DNA from: Topomyia yanbarensis
Taxonomy: Eukaryota; Arthropoda; Insecta; Diptera; Culicidae
Direction: 5' to 3'
Length of the DNA: 64,000 nt
Assembly: GCF_030247195.1 (NCBI RefSeq)
Contig: NC_080671.1
Span: forward strand, 196,402,676-196,466,675
Program-made: the position numbers and the translations under genes
The notes under the pieces: model-generated
Told to the model about the DNA's origin: nothing
Database searches by the model: none
The model's input: only the letters and a program-made list of their open reading frames with translations
In this document: in pieces, positions 1 to 13,946 of the stretch
Layout of the letters: each line of letters opens with the position of its first letter
Position numbering within the stretch: position 1 is the first letter of the stretch

Positions 1-827
<827 letters not shown>

Positions 828-919
828 AGGGAAATAACAAACAAAACATATGACGGCTATACCAGAGCTAAGAGAAGAGAGAAGACAATCACGTAGCTAA
901 CCTCAATATTGGGTAGTTT

Positions 920-1204
920 ATGTCCTTTCTGGTTTCGTTATATGAAAGGGTCCATATTTTGAACATCTTGAGGCAATATATACATGAAACTAGAGCTTCT
1001 TTACGACGACACATAGATGTCCGTACCATCAAATATCCTCATCCCAGTAAATTACAACCGGGAGATTCGGAATATGTTCTCATTTATGATGGAATTCCAA
1101 CCGAAGGTAACAATCCCAACCCAACCCATTATTATCTCGCTCTTACATATGCTAGGTCCATTAGTTTGACACATATTGCCCCGGGTACATACATGTCAAA
1201 GTAA
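920..1204 (+). other. Unrecognised 94-codon open frame
   Basis: An open frame of 94 codons with a protein-like composition. I do not recognise a family. No splice context or neighbour supports it as a gene, and it could be a remnant of an unrelated transposon or chance. Confidence 0.15.
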
Positions 1205-1786
1205 TGGGATACAATATGCTAGAACGAGACCCCATGTTTCAGTTCGTGAATACATGGAAACAGTAGCGCTTTGCTCCCTCTAGTAGTTATAATCTCTTTC
1301 GTGGAAACCAACAAGTAAAATATATGGTCGCAAACAGTTTTTGTTAGATTTTATTTGAAAATTTTCAAGTAAGTATCTGAATAAACTTCTATAAACTGTC
1401 TGCATCAAATGTGTATCCATTTTACAACTACAATGTTATAGTTTCTTCTAAAATCTCAACTTTTAATAATTTAACTTTTAATATATTTATCTTCGAAAAG
1501 AAAAACACGTTTTCACAACATTTCAAATGTCTTCACAATGAAGACAAATCTTCAAATCTGGCATCTCTGGGCATTTGTTTTTTGGCTGGTTGTCTGTGAC
1601 GTATCAGCAGATGTCGTAGACTGGTAATATAATCCGTACCAGTGCGCGGTGCTAAATCGCTGAGGCGAATTTCCGTAAGATCATTGTTCATATATATATG
1701 GGGATGTTGGTTTTGACTTTTTTGTATTCGACCTCGTGTTCTATGTGCCTCGGCTAAGAAGTTAAACGTTATTAGTACTACTTGTC

Positions 1787-2209
1787 TAGAGTTACTATAT
1801 TCAGAGTTAGGCGGACACAAAAGCCGGAAAACTGGCAGCTCTTATTTCAGGAAGAAAACACTGGCATCCCATGTAATTGTTCAAGCTGTACCTTAATAAT
1901 TCCATTGTCGTCGTGAGTAAGAACTTTACATGCACGAATAGAAAAACCATTTCGAAGATCTGATGATATGATTTCAAACTTGTGCGAATATCTCTTCTTG
2001 CTACAGAAAAAAAATTGGTTCTCTTCGTTTCTCTACACTCGATAACACAAGATACGAGTAAAATAGTTATGACCATAATCACAATAATCTTTCCATATAC
2101 ATCCAAAGAGAACATGTTATGTGACGTCATGCTCGATTGGCTCCGGCGTTTGACATGTTCAATTGGCTCCGCTCTGTATCTCCGCCTAACTATGAATATA
2201 GTAACTATA
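1787..2209. mobile_element. hAT-like MITE, 423 bp, with 8-bp target duplication
   Basis: The ends form inverted repeats of about 29 bp with two mismatches (1787-1815 and 2181-2209), both containing GTTACTATATTC and ending inward in TTAGGCGGA. The element is flanked by the direct repeat TACTTGTC at 1779-1786 and 2210-2217. An 8-bp duplication and a terminus starting TAGAG fit the hAT superfamily (consensus YARNG). No transposase is present. Inside the right end are two near-identical ATTGGCTCC blocks and a TGACGTCA palindrome, most easily read as subterminal repeats. Confidence 0.7.
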
Positions 2210-2217
2210 TACTTGTC

Positions 2218-4173
2218 TCGTATGATGTAGTTGTATATGTGACACTTCTGTAAGCACTAGTTCCATTTTCACCTTGATCGACTGTTCCAGCTCGCGCACT
2301 GTAGGTATACGATAGGGTTGCATAAAGTCAATCGCGATTGTGTTCTCCCGAAATTTGTTTTGTGATTAACTCGCAGATTGTCTATTTATCTTGCACAAAA
2401 CACCATGCGCCTCCATATCAGTAACACAACATTAAAATTTCCTTAAACCCGTTTGCACACCTAGGCACAGAACGAGACTATGATATTCGAAAAGTAGACG
2501 TAATTCCCCATAGAATGTATATGTATATGTATGTGACGTTCCAGAATGTTTCCCCTGATTGTACACAATACATTAGTGAAATGAGTATTTTTGATCTGAC
2601 CTCAAACATAATTAAACGATAAAGTCTTAGTCCCAGGCAAACTTAGTGAATATATTATAATCGCAAACCAAGTAATCTTGTTTCTCTATAAAATGAAACT
2701 AGTTGTGCTGAAATCGAACCAAAATAAAACAGCAACATGCATTTGATGTAAATATATAAATTGTGGTTTCGGAAATGCAAATTTTTAAAAAGTTTGCTAC
2801 GTTTAAAAATCCTGTTCTTATCCAATAATCAGAAAATTTTGAATATATGTCATTCAAATTTGGTAAAAATATAAAATATCCATATAAATCTAACTTTAAG
2901 GTTTTGTCCAGCCTCCAGCCACTGTCCCGCGTCTCAGGCCAGCTAATCAATAAGCATGATAAATGCGTTTGAGCGGCTACCGGATAAGCTTTTAAGTTGT
3001 TTTAAAACTGTTAAAAAATCGTTTCTGGAAAATATACGACTACATTACTGCTGTGCCTTGAAAATGCTTTTTTGTGCATTCAGAACGGTGCTTACTGCTA
3101 GAAGCATTTAAAATGAAAACTATATGCTACTTTACTGCCTATACTAATGCTTGTTGATTACCTGGTAGTTCATGATGATTCTTGATGAAGGCCGTCCGAA
3201 TCTGAAATCAATGCCGTTGATCTCCCGTTGCCTGAAACGGACTGTTATTATTTTTCTGCTCCTGTCATCATTGTCCACCCCCTCTCCTCTGTCTCTAATA
3301 CCCCAATGTAGGAATGTCAACCAACCCCCCTCCCTCCGCCTGAATATCTTCCCGAAGCATATTTGCCCTCTCTGCGTTTTTTTTCTAGCAGGTATTATTT
3401 CTTAAATTCAATAATTTCGTTAAGAAATGCCCAACTATACTACTACTCTTAAAAATAAGCCAGGAACACACGCTAGTTGCTAGGTACCGATTGGCTTGTT
3501 TACATTGAGAAAAAATGGAATTCGAAGTGAAAATTCAAACGCACAAATGAGAGTTTTCGGACATTTTCCTTCGGTAATCTGCTTAGTGGCAGAAAATTTG
3601 ATGTTTTGTTAGTCAACGATTAAAGTTTCGCGGGTGTTTTTTGCAGTGGTTAGTGATTAAAGTGAATTTGAAAAGGTTCATTGAAAATGAGAAGAAGTAA
3701 AATAAGAGTGTTTCGAAAAGAAACCCCAAGTGAAAAGGGGTGATATTTTCGCACAAAATAAGAACTACAGATGGCATTCCGTCAAAATCTAGGTTTGATT
3801 GTATAGGAAAATGTACTAGCTTCCTCAAGTAGCAGTTACGTGGCACACCGGCAAGATTAGTGTGTTAAAAACATATTTTTATATTTGCTCGTATCAGATA
3901 CATGGTTAGGCAGGGGAGAGGGTTGTATGTGGCGTAGAAGCTATGTTGTGGCTCGCTTGTATAACGTCCCTTAATCTTACTAAAATTATATTATTCTGTC
4001 TTGTATATGTGTAAGATAGCTGTAAAATTTCCTTGATTTTATTGCGTATATAGTATATTTCAGGATTCAATCTCCTAGTTTTAAGAAATTTTAAATCTAA
4101 AACAAAGAAGCTGACACCTTTAGGCTAATGCAAGCGTGCCTTATTAAATAAACGAAATGAATCAAAGAAAAAC
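2218..4173. other. Intergenic sequence, nothing recognised
   Basis: About 2 kb of AT-rich sequence. Short frames on both strands do not resemble any family I know, and I found no clear inverted or tandem repeats. Confidence 0.5.
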
Positions 4174-4175
4174 TA

Positions 4176-4655
4176 GGGTGGGTGCTCCTATAGTTGAGGT
4201 GTACCAATAGTTGCAGTAGTGGGTTATACGCCTAATTAAGGTACCAACCATCAACAAATATTTTTTTATCGATTCATCACACTAAAATTATGCGACAATA
4301 AAACTGTTATCCTTGAAATTTGCTCAAATAACTATTGAAAAAGTTTATTTTCTTCGAAATTTGAGCTCCCTTGCACCTATAGTTGATCTAATGTACCTAT
4401 AGTCCCATAAGAAATCAATGCAATTTGCAACAAAGGGAACCGAAATTAGCGATTGCACCACTATTGGTACATGTGTTCCTATAGTGGTACAAGCGGGTTT
4501 AAATACATGAATTGGTTATTAAACCATCTTCATATTTTTCCTATATAGTAGGGATTGAAAGCTTTCCTTTAATGTATTGAGACTGTCCATAGGTCTATTC
4601 GTCGATTTTTTAACAAAAGCTTTCCTTAAGCATGCGACTATTGGTACATCCACCC
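4176..4655. mobile_element. MITE with TA target site, 480 bp
   Basis: The termini are GGGTGGGTG on the left and its inverted near-copy CATCCACCC on the right, flanked by TA at 4174-4175 and 4656-4657. The inner borders repeat ACCAATAGT and CTATAGT motifs several times in both orientations. No coding capacity is seen. A TA duplication suggests mobilisation by a Tc1/mariner-type transposase (inference). Confidence 0.6.
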
Positions 4656-4657
4656 TA

Positions 4658-7342
4658 TAACTGTTCTGACATGACTCAATTTGCTCGCGTACCAAAATCT
4701 TGAACTAACCCACTGCTTTCAGTAGGCGCAAATCCAGTTTAGTTCGCCCTTGCTTGAGAAGTGCTGTCGGATGCCCTTCACAATAAAAAAATACATCACG
4801 TATATTTAAAATATGAAACGTGTGTGTCAATAGGCTAATTACCCAATGTACCTACAAACCGCTGAAAACCTTGTGGCTTGAAAAATCCAACCCAACGCAC
4901 ACACAAGCATAAAAATAAATAAATTTATTTAAAAACACGTTTGCTAACTTTTTCAATTACTTTATTTCTAGTTTCAAAGTTCTTACATTTTTCTAGTTGC
5001 TTTCCTCAAGTTCGTCTTACCTTATGAATAATGTTTTTCACTTAATTCAAAAGTTGTCTTTCACTACTGAAGGTGGAACGCCCATCCCTCATTGGGGTGT
5101 GTCATCCACAGCTCAATTTGGAGCAATACTCGCATCAGCTCACCTGGAATGCTCATGCTTTTCATTCTTTGTCTCATTTTTTTTCGTGATGTTTGTTGGT
5201 AGATGGTTTCAATAGATAATGTGTATAATAAATGCTGAAATCAATAACTACTAATGTTTTTTTCCCGTTTGTTAATCATTATATAATTATCTTAATAATA
5301 TTTTCACATTTTAATATATTCGCCCGTGTTTTTTATCTCTCTTTTATGTGTCTTGTCGCAATCGAAATCTGCAATTTATCGGTTGGAATTGTATGTATAA
5401 AGACGGCCTCCTATGACGACGAAAATCATGGGAAAAATATCAGAAAGCATGCATCAGCATTAGAAAATCAAACGTTTGACTTAAATTGCGTGTATTTTCG
5501 CACCGAATCAGTCATCGCGGTGTACGTGGAGGCTGCTAGTTTTGGAAGATTTTTATTTTGTTTTGTCTTGCCGAAGTGTTGCGTCACTTCCTTCCACGAA
5601 TATGCAATTAGCAAACCTGCCATTTTAGCGTTTCGGATTGAAAGCTTCGATTATTATGTGTGGTTTTTTTGACAACACAACATCTTCTGTTCAGTCCTAC
5701 TTTTTATTCTGCTAATCTGTATTTTTGTTTTAGCATGAAGGATGCATATTTATTCGTGTTTCAGGTTGAAAGATAAACCTATCTTTTCCACTTTTTTTTT
5801 TTCCTATAATAGCATTTCTCATTCTGTTCCTTCCATACACGGTGTATATTTTTGTTTTTTAGGTTTCGATTTTAGAATTTATTAGAAAGTTTTCTATAGT
5901 ACTCGTATTTTTTTAGATAAAGAAGAAACTGCGTTAGACTTTGCATTATTACTAGCGAAAGGATGGCCACCATTTTGAAGATGATGCCTCTTCCTTCATG
6001 TTACGTATTTTGCATTGTATTTTGAGAGGGGAAAGCGCTCAGCGTTTTATTTGCCTCGGACAGAGGATTTTTATAAAATCCCCTTATGTTTTGGGGGTTC
6101 TCCTTTTGCTCAATATAATTTGGTCGGTGGCCATCACAGATCATGTTTTGGAGCGAAGCGTATTAAATAAACAATATCTTAATTGGTTTAAGTGTTGTAT
6201 GTAACAGCAAATTGCAATAACTTGTATAGCCATGGATTCGAAATCATCGACGACATAAGCAAACGGACCAGACATGTTGTCTAGGATCATGGGTGAAAGG
6301 AATTCCAAGATGGGAATAATTTTGCGAAATTGTTTCATTGATTGTTATGTTGAACATTTCTCCAAACGTTACATAATGGAAGTGTACGGTCACAGTTAAA
6401 ATAACAAAACGGTTAATAAAAGCAAATCTTGCCATACATGCGACATAGTTGTAGTCCGAAATGCTCAGGTTCTGGGAATTTAAATAGAATTCGTTTATTG
6501 GAGAACCTATTTAAATTATAGCTCAAAGGATGTTGAGGAATTTCACAACGAGCAACTAAGGATTTCCAAGATTTGATTTTCTTGTCTCGTGTAATTTTTT
6601 TTTGTTGAGAAACGGGAAATCTCGTGTCAGACAGAAGTGAAGGATTGATGTGAAATAGTTTACTTTAAAAAATTTTGATTTTTTCAACACTAATGTTGTT
6701 TGGGTTCGAATCACCATTAGATTGATTTACAAGTTTGGATAGGTTTATAGTGCAGTTGTATAACCTGTTTGTTGGATTCGTGCATTGCGTTCTCTCTATC
6801 TCATAAAATGTCTACCAACAAGCGACTTTGACTAAAGCAAGCTAAAGCTCTGTGCGAAAAGTAATTATATTTCGCTTAAGCAAACTTAATTATTGTTTAT
6901 AGAAAAGCTCGAGAATTATGGCCTAGTATTGATCGTCTTTCGAATGTATCGTGCTGTTGTTTTTTGATAGATTGATAGAATTAAAACAAATTTAAGAATT
7001 AAATCAAATTGATTAATTACGAGCCACTTATCACTGTCATGTACGTTGGAATCGGTTGCTAATCAAATTTTTAAAAATAATAATCTTTGTGTCGAATCAG
7101 TGCTAAGCGAATCATCAGACTCTACCTCTCCATCAAAAAAAAGAATGTGATCTGCTAAATCTTGGTATCGCAATTCTTTGTGAAATTTTAACCTTTTGTT
7201 TTCGACAGACTTCGTACAAACGACGACTGACTCATAAGTTAATAAGGATACTAGCGTCTCACTCCTGAACTACGAGACCAGAACGAACGACAAGAACGAC
7301 TCAACTACATATTTTTTCCTAGACGCCACTTTTTTAAAAATT
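4658..7342. other. Intergenic sequence, nothing recognised
   Basis: AT-rich DNA with only short, unrelated open frames (the longest is about 146 codons at 5232-5672 on the plus strand). I see no conserved protein motif, repeat structure or splice-supported exon. Confidence 0.45.
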
Positions 7343-7493
7343 AATTAGTTATGGATTTTGTGTTTTGACTTTGTCTCAAAACAATCCGACACTAACTTAG
7401 TCCCAGGACAAAGCTAGCGACGAATTCTTTGCACTAAGTTAGTGTCGTATTCCGATGAGACGAGGTCGAAACGAAAATTCCATAACTAATTTA
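7343..7493. repeat. Foldback repeat with arms of about 60 bp
   Basis: The segment 7343-7401 is closely matched by the inverse complement of 7433-7493, leaving a loop of about 31 bp. The inner arm ends are GACACTAACTTAGT and its inverse, and the outer ends contain TTAGTTATGGA and its inverse. It looks like a hairpin-type MITE. No clear target duplication was found. Confidence 0.65.
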
Positions 7494-10329
7494 GTTATAG
7501 GTTGTGTGCCCTTCCTGCGGAAAAGGAATTTTACCTAATTTTCTTCTCAGTGAAGATAAATTGGTTTTCAACTAAATTTTTCTCTTTAGGGAGCAATATA
7601 TCATAGTACTATTATACAGTTGGACCGTTCTTGCGCTGAGCTTCTTTACTTCTGAAGGATGACAATATATCCAAAGTTACGGCTAACGAAAAATATATCA
7701 AATTTAAATAATCGCTCTGCAATGTGCTTTGAACTAATTTTAACGCTTTGGTGTAATTTTGTTAATGAATATTTTAGGCATGACAATATTAACTTTGGAA
7801 AGTAAGCGGTTGAACTGAACTAATCCAACTGTTATCTCTAAACTAGATACCACCCTAGCAATTTTTAATCGAGTCTCGTCGCACAAATATTTGATAGTTT
7901 TTTTGTAGTTTGAGTCTTTCCCATTGATTAAGTTTGTTGAGGTGAATTTATGTGAATAAAAAGTTTGACAGGAAACTAACTCCGTACAAAACTTGTCTTA
8001 ACATGCGAAAATTATGAACAAAATAGAACATGGATACACTAGCTTTTTATGGATACGGTTGCAATGTAATATTGGACTTGCAGTACACTCCAAAGCTAGA
8101 GAGAGATAAAATCCACTCCTCCCCGAATGAATGCACACTTTTCGATGGAAAACCAAATTTCGTGTTGTTTCTTGGTTTCATGCCGTACCAAGTAATGCGT
8201 AAATCATGGCCTTTTGCTGGATTTCTACTGTCAGCTCGACCCAATTGAATCATTTTACAAACGAACATCCCGAGCAAATTCTCTTGGGCTCAGCACCATA
8301 TACCTCTTTTAAAAGACCATGAATATGGTCCGTGTCAAGTTTCAAAATCATCAAAACACCGTATAATGGTCTCAATAACCCATAAATATACCAAAATATG
8401 GTTTTTATATGGGATCAACCGGTACATGGTGATGGTGTTTTGATAGGTTGATCTCATTTAAAACACTATCAAAATTGGACCATGACCATGGGAGTATTAT
8501 ATGGGGGAGTATTGGGAGTATTATATTGGTACACTTACACATACAGAGAGCTAGGATGTCAATGGATGCAAAAATGCATTCTGTTGAATTTCTATAACGA
8601 GTTACAAACATCCGCAAGCAGCTCTAATACGGCAAGTACAAGCCGCTTGAAGTGCAGTAACCCAACACCGACGTGAGTGCAAAGCGGCACATTAGGATCG
8701 ATAGCAGAAAGATCACACGTCATCAAAGATCAAAGTCATACTAGCGGTAGGGCACGAGCGTGAATCGGTGTGGCAGTACGAAACGACAACTAAGTGATAT
8801 TTCCTCGTAACGCCGATCGAACTAATCATACTGGCTGCCTCCCGTCCTGTCAAAACTAAATCTCCAAGAACGCTCGAGTCCTGGCGCCTTAGCTGGTTGA
8901 AATTTGCTTAGTTGAACGTTCGTGATTAGTACCGATATGATCCTGAAAACGGTATCCCATGAACAACTCCGTCAACCCTCGTATGCGACCTCGATGCTCG
9001 CAAAGGTAAGCATGGAATTATAAAAAGGCAACTAGTAGCCTAGATAACGGCTTGGAGTTACGGGCCAGCAACATGGAAGATAATATAAATAACATACAAA
9101 AGAATAATAACAAGTGCAGCCAAAAGCGGGTAAGCGAGGTCGCCTTCCCAGCAAAACGATGCAGCACAGACAAACAGACATAACTCTTTGAACAATTATT
9201 CAAAATTTCTATCGATCACATTTATACGATCATTCTTGCTTGCCACTAGCGCTACCTATCGTCATTCCTGCTCTACGTTCTATTCACCTCATCAAAGAAA
9301 GCGACGCTGCGCTGGTTACCATTGACAGATAGAAGATTCGTAATGGAAAAAGTTACAGGTACGTGTGTTAGCCATCATAACGACAACGTTACGTATACCA
9401 CATCTACTTTCCAGAATAAACTAGATAGACGATCTGATCATAGTGCAGTAACAATATGATATCGGATCGATTTAATTCAACGAATAAGTGATTATTATTC
9501 TCATCGCTGGAGTTCTTCCTTGTCGTGTTGCATTCCTGTCTGAAGCCAATATTGCACGTGTTATTCAATCTTATTTGTTTAATGCTCAAACTAGCGCAAG
9601 ATATTGAAGTTTTATTCACAATGGATAAATTAGAACTTGTTTTGCCGGAAACCGTAATTTCGCCCATAATATGGTAGTTATTGGAATGATTATGGAGTTC
9701 TCCAACACCTATCCTCAGTACAACCCACTTTGCTGTTTACAAAGCAACAGTAATCGAATCATAAAATGTAGAATTAATTTTCAGCAAACCTTATTCAAGC
9801 AAGTAAATACAAAAAGCGTTGTTTATTCTTTTCCTTTTCGATAAAATTCCCTTCTCCTAATAATTATCGTATTAGAGTGTAAAAAATGACATCAAGCAAT
9901 AAAACGTTTCAATGCTGCCAGATGTAAGACTCAGACTGGCCGAAATTAATTGTTTTAACCTTGTTTTCACATTCTGTCGGCTTAGACAATGAAACCTCTC
10001 GAATATTTGTTTGCACACAGTGAGGTACTTGAAACCTTATGCAATACAATACGCTGCTCGAAATCACTGTTGCATTTTTCATCTTATTGACAAGATACAA
10101 TGATCTGGCATCCAAACGATTTTCCGCGTGGAAACCGAATGATTTTCATATTGTCGAACTTTCTTTGTTTTGACATTACACAGACTCGTGCCTTCAACCA
10201 ATTTAGTTATTTACCAGGCTACTATGTAAAAGCTTCTAAAGATAAGTAGTGGCGCCATCAAATTGAGTGCGGCGTTCCTGCACACTAACATGTTTGTAAA
10301 ATAACTGTTTTCAACATGAGCGATGGTGA
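7494..10329. other. Intergenic sequence, no supported gene
   Basis: No recognisable protein or RNA gene. From about 8640 to 9190 the base composition becomes more GC-rich than the surroundings and may be an old transposon fragment, but I cannot assign it. Confidence 0.4.
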
Positions 10330-10771
10330 GTTTTAGAGTGTTATGTCTGTTTGTCTGTGGATGCAGTACAACAATAATTGCAGACGAAAAAGCAGCAGCA
10401 GCGAGCTAGTAACTTCAGGAGGCTATACTGAGCCTAAGCAGCGATAAACCGCCAAGGGAAGCTAGGGTTTCAGGTACCCACACCGAAATCAAGCAGTTGC
10501 CTAACCTAAGAAGATCAGCTGCGTTGTCCAATGTTGTGAAGCCGGGGGCCAAAAATCGACGAGCTCTACTAGTACGTAAAAAGCAAGGCCAACGTGCACG
10601 GTCTAGTGATCAGCATCAAATCCACCGTATTACCCGCTAAATGCGAACAGATTACGTTGTTAGAATGAGTTAAAAACGCCGTAAAAGTACTGAAGACTAC
10701 GGAGGAAGCAAACGCTGAAGCCCATGGTAAGCCGAAGAATGACTCGTATACTCGTACTGTAAAAAGAGTAG

Positions 10772-10980
10772 GAGAAACCGGAGAGATTTGAAGCAGAGGA
10801 GAGTTCAAACGAAGCCCATTTCTAGCAAAACCATACCGTTAGGAATTTTGCAAAAATACTTTTGTTAAACATATACGAAAGATGTACAGCAAAAATACTT
10901 TGGCCAGATTTCTAACGGCACGGTTTCGCTAGCAATGGACGTTGTTTGAATTCTCCTCTGTTTCATTTCTCCTCGGTTTC
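10772..10980. repeat. Inverted repeat inside the R1 LINE ORF1 region
   Basis: The arm 10772-10844 pairs with 10910-10980 over about 70 bp with scattered mismatches, both containing AGAGGAGA and AACGG blocks. The loop is about 65 bp. It is either a small foldback element or a local inverted duplication of LINE sequence. Confidence 0.6.
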
Positions 10981-12059
10981 CACTAAGGGATACGTCAGAA
11001 GAAGAGGAGGGACGGAAGAAATCCAAGAAAGTTAGCAAAGAGTAGCGGAACGACCAAGAAATGGATAGTGGATGGTGAACCATAGAAACATAAAAAGAGG
11101 GGAGGAGAAAAACGAAAGAACGAAAAGAAGAAAGAGAAAGTTTAAGAGCTCGAGCTATCGGGAACTCGTGGCATAAGTGGTAGGAGAAGAAGCGATGGTA
11201 AGAGTTTTAACTCGCAAAGCGGTGGTCGAGGACTGAAAGAGGTCACAACGATTGATCCCAAAGCAATGTGGTATGGGCATAACCTGGAACAAGAGCCGAT
11301 GTCAATAAGGTTGAGCATGACGTATGGTGGCACTTAAACAGCAGCGATATGCCTGTGGCTACCGCAACCAACCAGCTGATGGTGACCGGTAAAGTGAAAG
11401 TCGGTTGATTGGTATGCTCTTTAAGATTAATCCCTAGAGTATAAGCAAATGGACAGGTGGTTCGGGTGCCTGGGTTTCGGTCAGCAGTCGGTGAACTGAT
11501 AAATCCGTATTGTGAAAAAAGGCACACTTGACCGAGGATGAGCCGAGGTGCAGGGTCTGTTACGGACGGATGATGACGATGAAAACTGCTATCTCATGGA
11601 AGGCTTCAAATGCCCTATATACAAAGTCAGCAATAATGGAGAAACTAGAGTGAATCTCAATCACTGTGATGCAGCACTGCCAATGACAAGTATATAACGG
11701 AAAGAGCGGAAATGGCTTCGATACAAGGTATGGACAGATTCTCCATCCAAGAAATGGTCGAGTGCCTATTCGAAGGCTTTCTGATTGCCAGAATTAACGG
11801 CGTTCTCGTTGTTAGTTGTTACGCATCGTCGCGGTGAACAGTGGAGCAATACAACCTGATGCTTGGCCTACTAATCGACAATCTGATTGGACGACGAACG
11901 GCGGTGATCGGAGGAGATTTCAATGTCTGGGCGGTGAAGTGGAAGCTCTGGTAAAGCCACCTCCAGGAAGGCTTGCACACGGAGATTTTCACTTACCTGG
12001 GATAGGCTGGTATGGAAGCACGAGTGTACGTTTAAACCAGACCTACTTGCTGAATTTAA

Positions 12060-12990
12060 GTGAGACAAGTATAAACTCCTGCAGTCTTTTCGTAACTCAT
12101 CAAGGTATCAATTACCAAAATTAACTCACATTCACCGTTTAGTGCTTTGTTTTGGCAAAAAATAATGCACACCACTGTTCTGAGCTTTTCTCATTAAGAC
12201 GAATTTCGCGCCAACTCGAACAAATGTTGGCAGCACCCTCTCAGATTTTAATGAAACTTTCTGTACATGAGAACTTTGTCACAAAAAACCACTTTGCATA
12301 TTTTGTTTTTCCAAAAATGATCCAGACTGTCTTTTGAAAAGGTTTAAACTATTTTTACCAATTTTTTTTGACAAATCCTACAAAAATGTTGTTTTCACAA
12401 AACTAGTCAAATTTTTGAATAAAAATATTGAAAAAATTCTTCATCGACTCCTACACTGGAAAAATTTGTTTTTAAAAATTTAAAGTCGATTTACCCAAAA
12501 ACCCCATCTTTGATTTTTTTGAAATTTTGTTCCAAGATAGGTAATTATGTTTCCTACCTACCGTCAAAAATTCAAGTGGGCTCTTTCAAAGAAAAAAAGT
12601 TATTTGAAAAAAACTTTTCCTTATCCAAACTGATTTTTTTCAGTGTATTTTTATCGAAAACTGAACCAATGAAAGTCATAATCATCTCAAAATCCAATTT
12701 CCCAACTGCTGTTTGCCTGATACATGCAAAAGGTAAAGAAAAGCAAAAGAAGCAAAAACACTGAAAATATGCACGTCTCTAATGTCCAGCTGATAATGGT
12801 GATCGTTTTCAAAGTGTTACAAATCCAAGTTTTCAAATCCAAACCTTCCCTGACATGTTTAGCACGATGAAGATGAAATGCCTGGCAGAAAAATGCTGTG
12901 CCTCAAATAGCGGAAATAGTCACGAGTTTGAGGAACATACAGGCCCATATGCCCACTGCATACTTTCGGGAAGCCCTTGGCAAGGGTTCT
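12060..12990. other. AT-rich insertion between LINE endonuclease and RT
   Basis: This stretch separates the endonuclease and reverse transcriptase remnants of the R1-type LINE. It has many homopolymer T and A runs and no recognisable protein. I did not find matching inverted repeats or a target duplication, so its identity is open. Confidence 0.35.
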
Positions 12991-13058
12991 ATTGACATTA
13001 TTTGGAAGTTCGGATTTCAGCACGGAAGAACTACTGTGGAAGGAATCTAGACAGTCGT

Positions 13059-13121
<63 letters not shown>

Positions 13122-13130
13122 AGAGAGAGC
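13059..13130. repeat. (AG)n microsatellite
   Basis: A nearly perfect AG dinucleotide array of about 70 bp. Frames through it give Arg-Glu or Ser-Leu runs, which are artefacts. It lies just upstream of the R1 reverse transcriptase fragment. Confidence 0.95.
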
Positions 13131-13710
13131 GCCCAAATAGAAAAGGACAACCGGTACTGCGCCGTGGTAACGATAGACGTCAAGAACGAGTTTAACAGTG
13201 CCAGCTGGGAGGCCATAGCAGCATCGTTGCACAAAATGCGTCCTCCACCACTTTTGCAATATTTTGAAGAGCTACAGCTAGTAGTTCGAATGATACCGAA
13301 TATTGATGGTCCAAGAGGAATTGAGAGGCGTCTATTGGCTACGGTGGCGTGTTCGACTCTGAGGAATGGTGATCCAACCTTGGAGCTGTGCTAAGCGAAG
13401 TAGAGATAATCCAAGTAGTCCCTACTGTTCATGGTCATACGTCATACTCTCATACTATGAGAGACAGTATGTGTTACCAACTGAGGGAAACTCGAGGATT
13501 CTAGCGGTTACTCAAGTAACAATTTAAGTTTTATAGCACACTACAAGTGTGGTCTAAGTTTTAAGAGAGGCTTCAAGAGCACCATAAAACCTCAATTGTT
13601 ACTATGGTAGGCACGAAAGTGAGTCCAAGAAAGTATCAATACAGTAAAGGCTAGGCTTTGAAGCTTTTCAAAAGCTATTATAAAAACTATCGCACGAAAA
13701 CTTCATTCTA

Positions 13711-13946
13711 CAGTCGTGATTCGCTGGTTGGGCCACACCCTCTGTCCAACTAACAAATTTGACTAGCTAGTTAGCCAGAAAATGTATCTGCTCACATCTC
13801 TAATTAATGTCAGTTTGATTGTCCAAGTGAATTTGACAGGAGATTTTGACATTCGGATGCTTTTTAGTTGGACAATGGTCCAACTAGCGGAAGTCCAAGT
13901 AAAAAGCAATCCAGTTAAAAAGTGACTAACCAGCGAAACGCGACTG
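13711..13946. mobile_element. Pogo-like MITE, 236 bp
   Basis: Terminal inverted repeats begin CAGTCG and share TTCGCTGGTT at both ends; TA flanks the element at 13709-13710 and 13947-13948. The termini resemble those of pogo/Tigger elements, which also start CAGT and use TA target sites. There is no coding capacity. Confidence 0.7.

Larger units (their letters stand above)
10330..13620 (+). mobile_element. Degraded R1-clade LINE retrotransposon
   Basis: A mutated non-LTR retrotransposon on the plus strand. ORF1-like, gag-type sequence covers roughly 10370-11560 with many stops and frameshifts. The endonuclease domain begins near 11650 with VNLNHCDAAL and carries GGDFNVWAVKW near 11930, the typical apurinic endonuclease motif. 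Reverse transcriptase sequence resumes at about 13140 with CAVVTIDVKN and FNSASWEA, which is motif A of the R1 clade. The stretch 12060-12990 between them is AT-rich and probably a separate insertion. The last 200 bp look like a 3' UTR. No frame is intact, so the copy is dead. Confidence 0.7.

Noticed and set aside
2112..2180. Promoter with CRE and CCAAT boxes
   Set aside because: It lies within the MITE at 1787-2209 and no downstream gene is seen.
13002..13394. 130-codon protein with an Arg-Glu tract
   Set aside because: The tract is the AG microsatellite; only the downstream part is real, as an R1 reverse transcriptase remnant.
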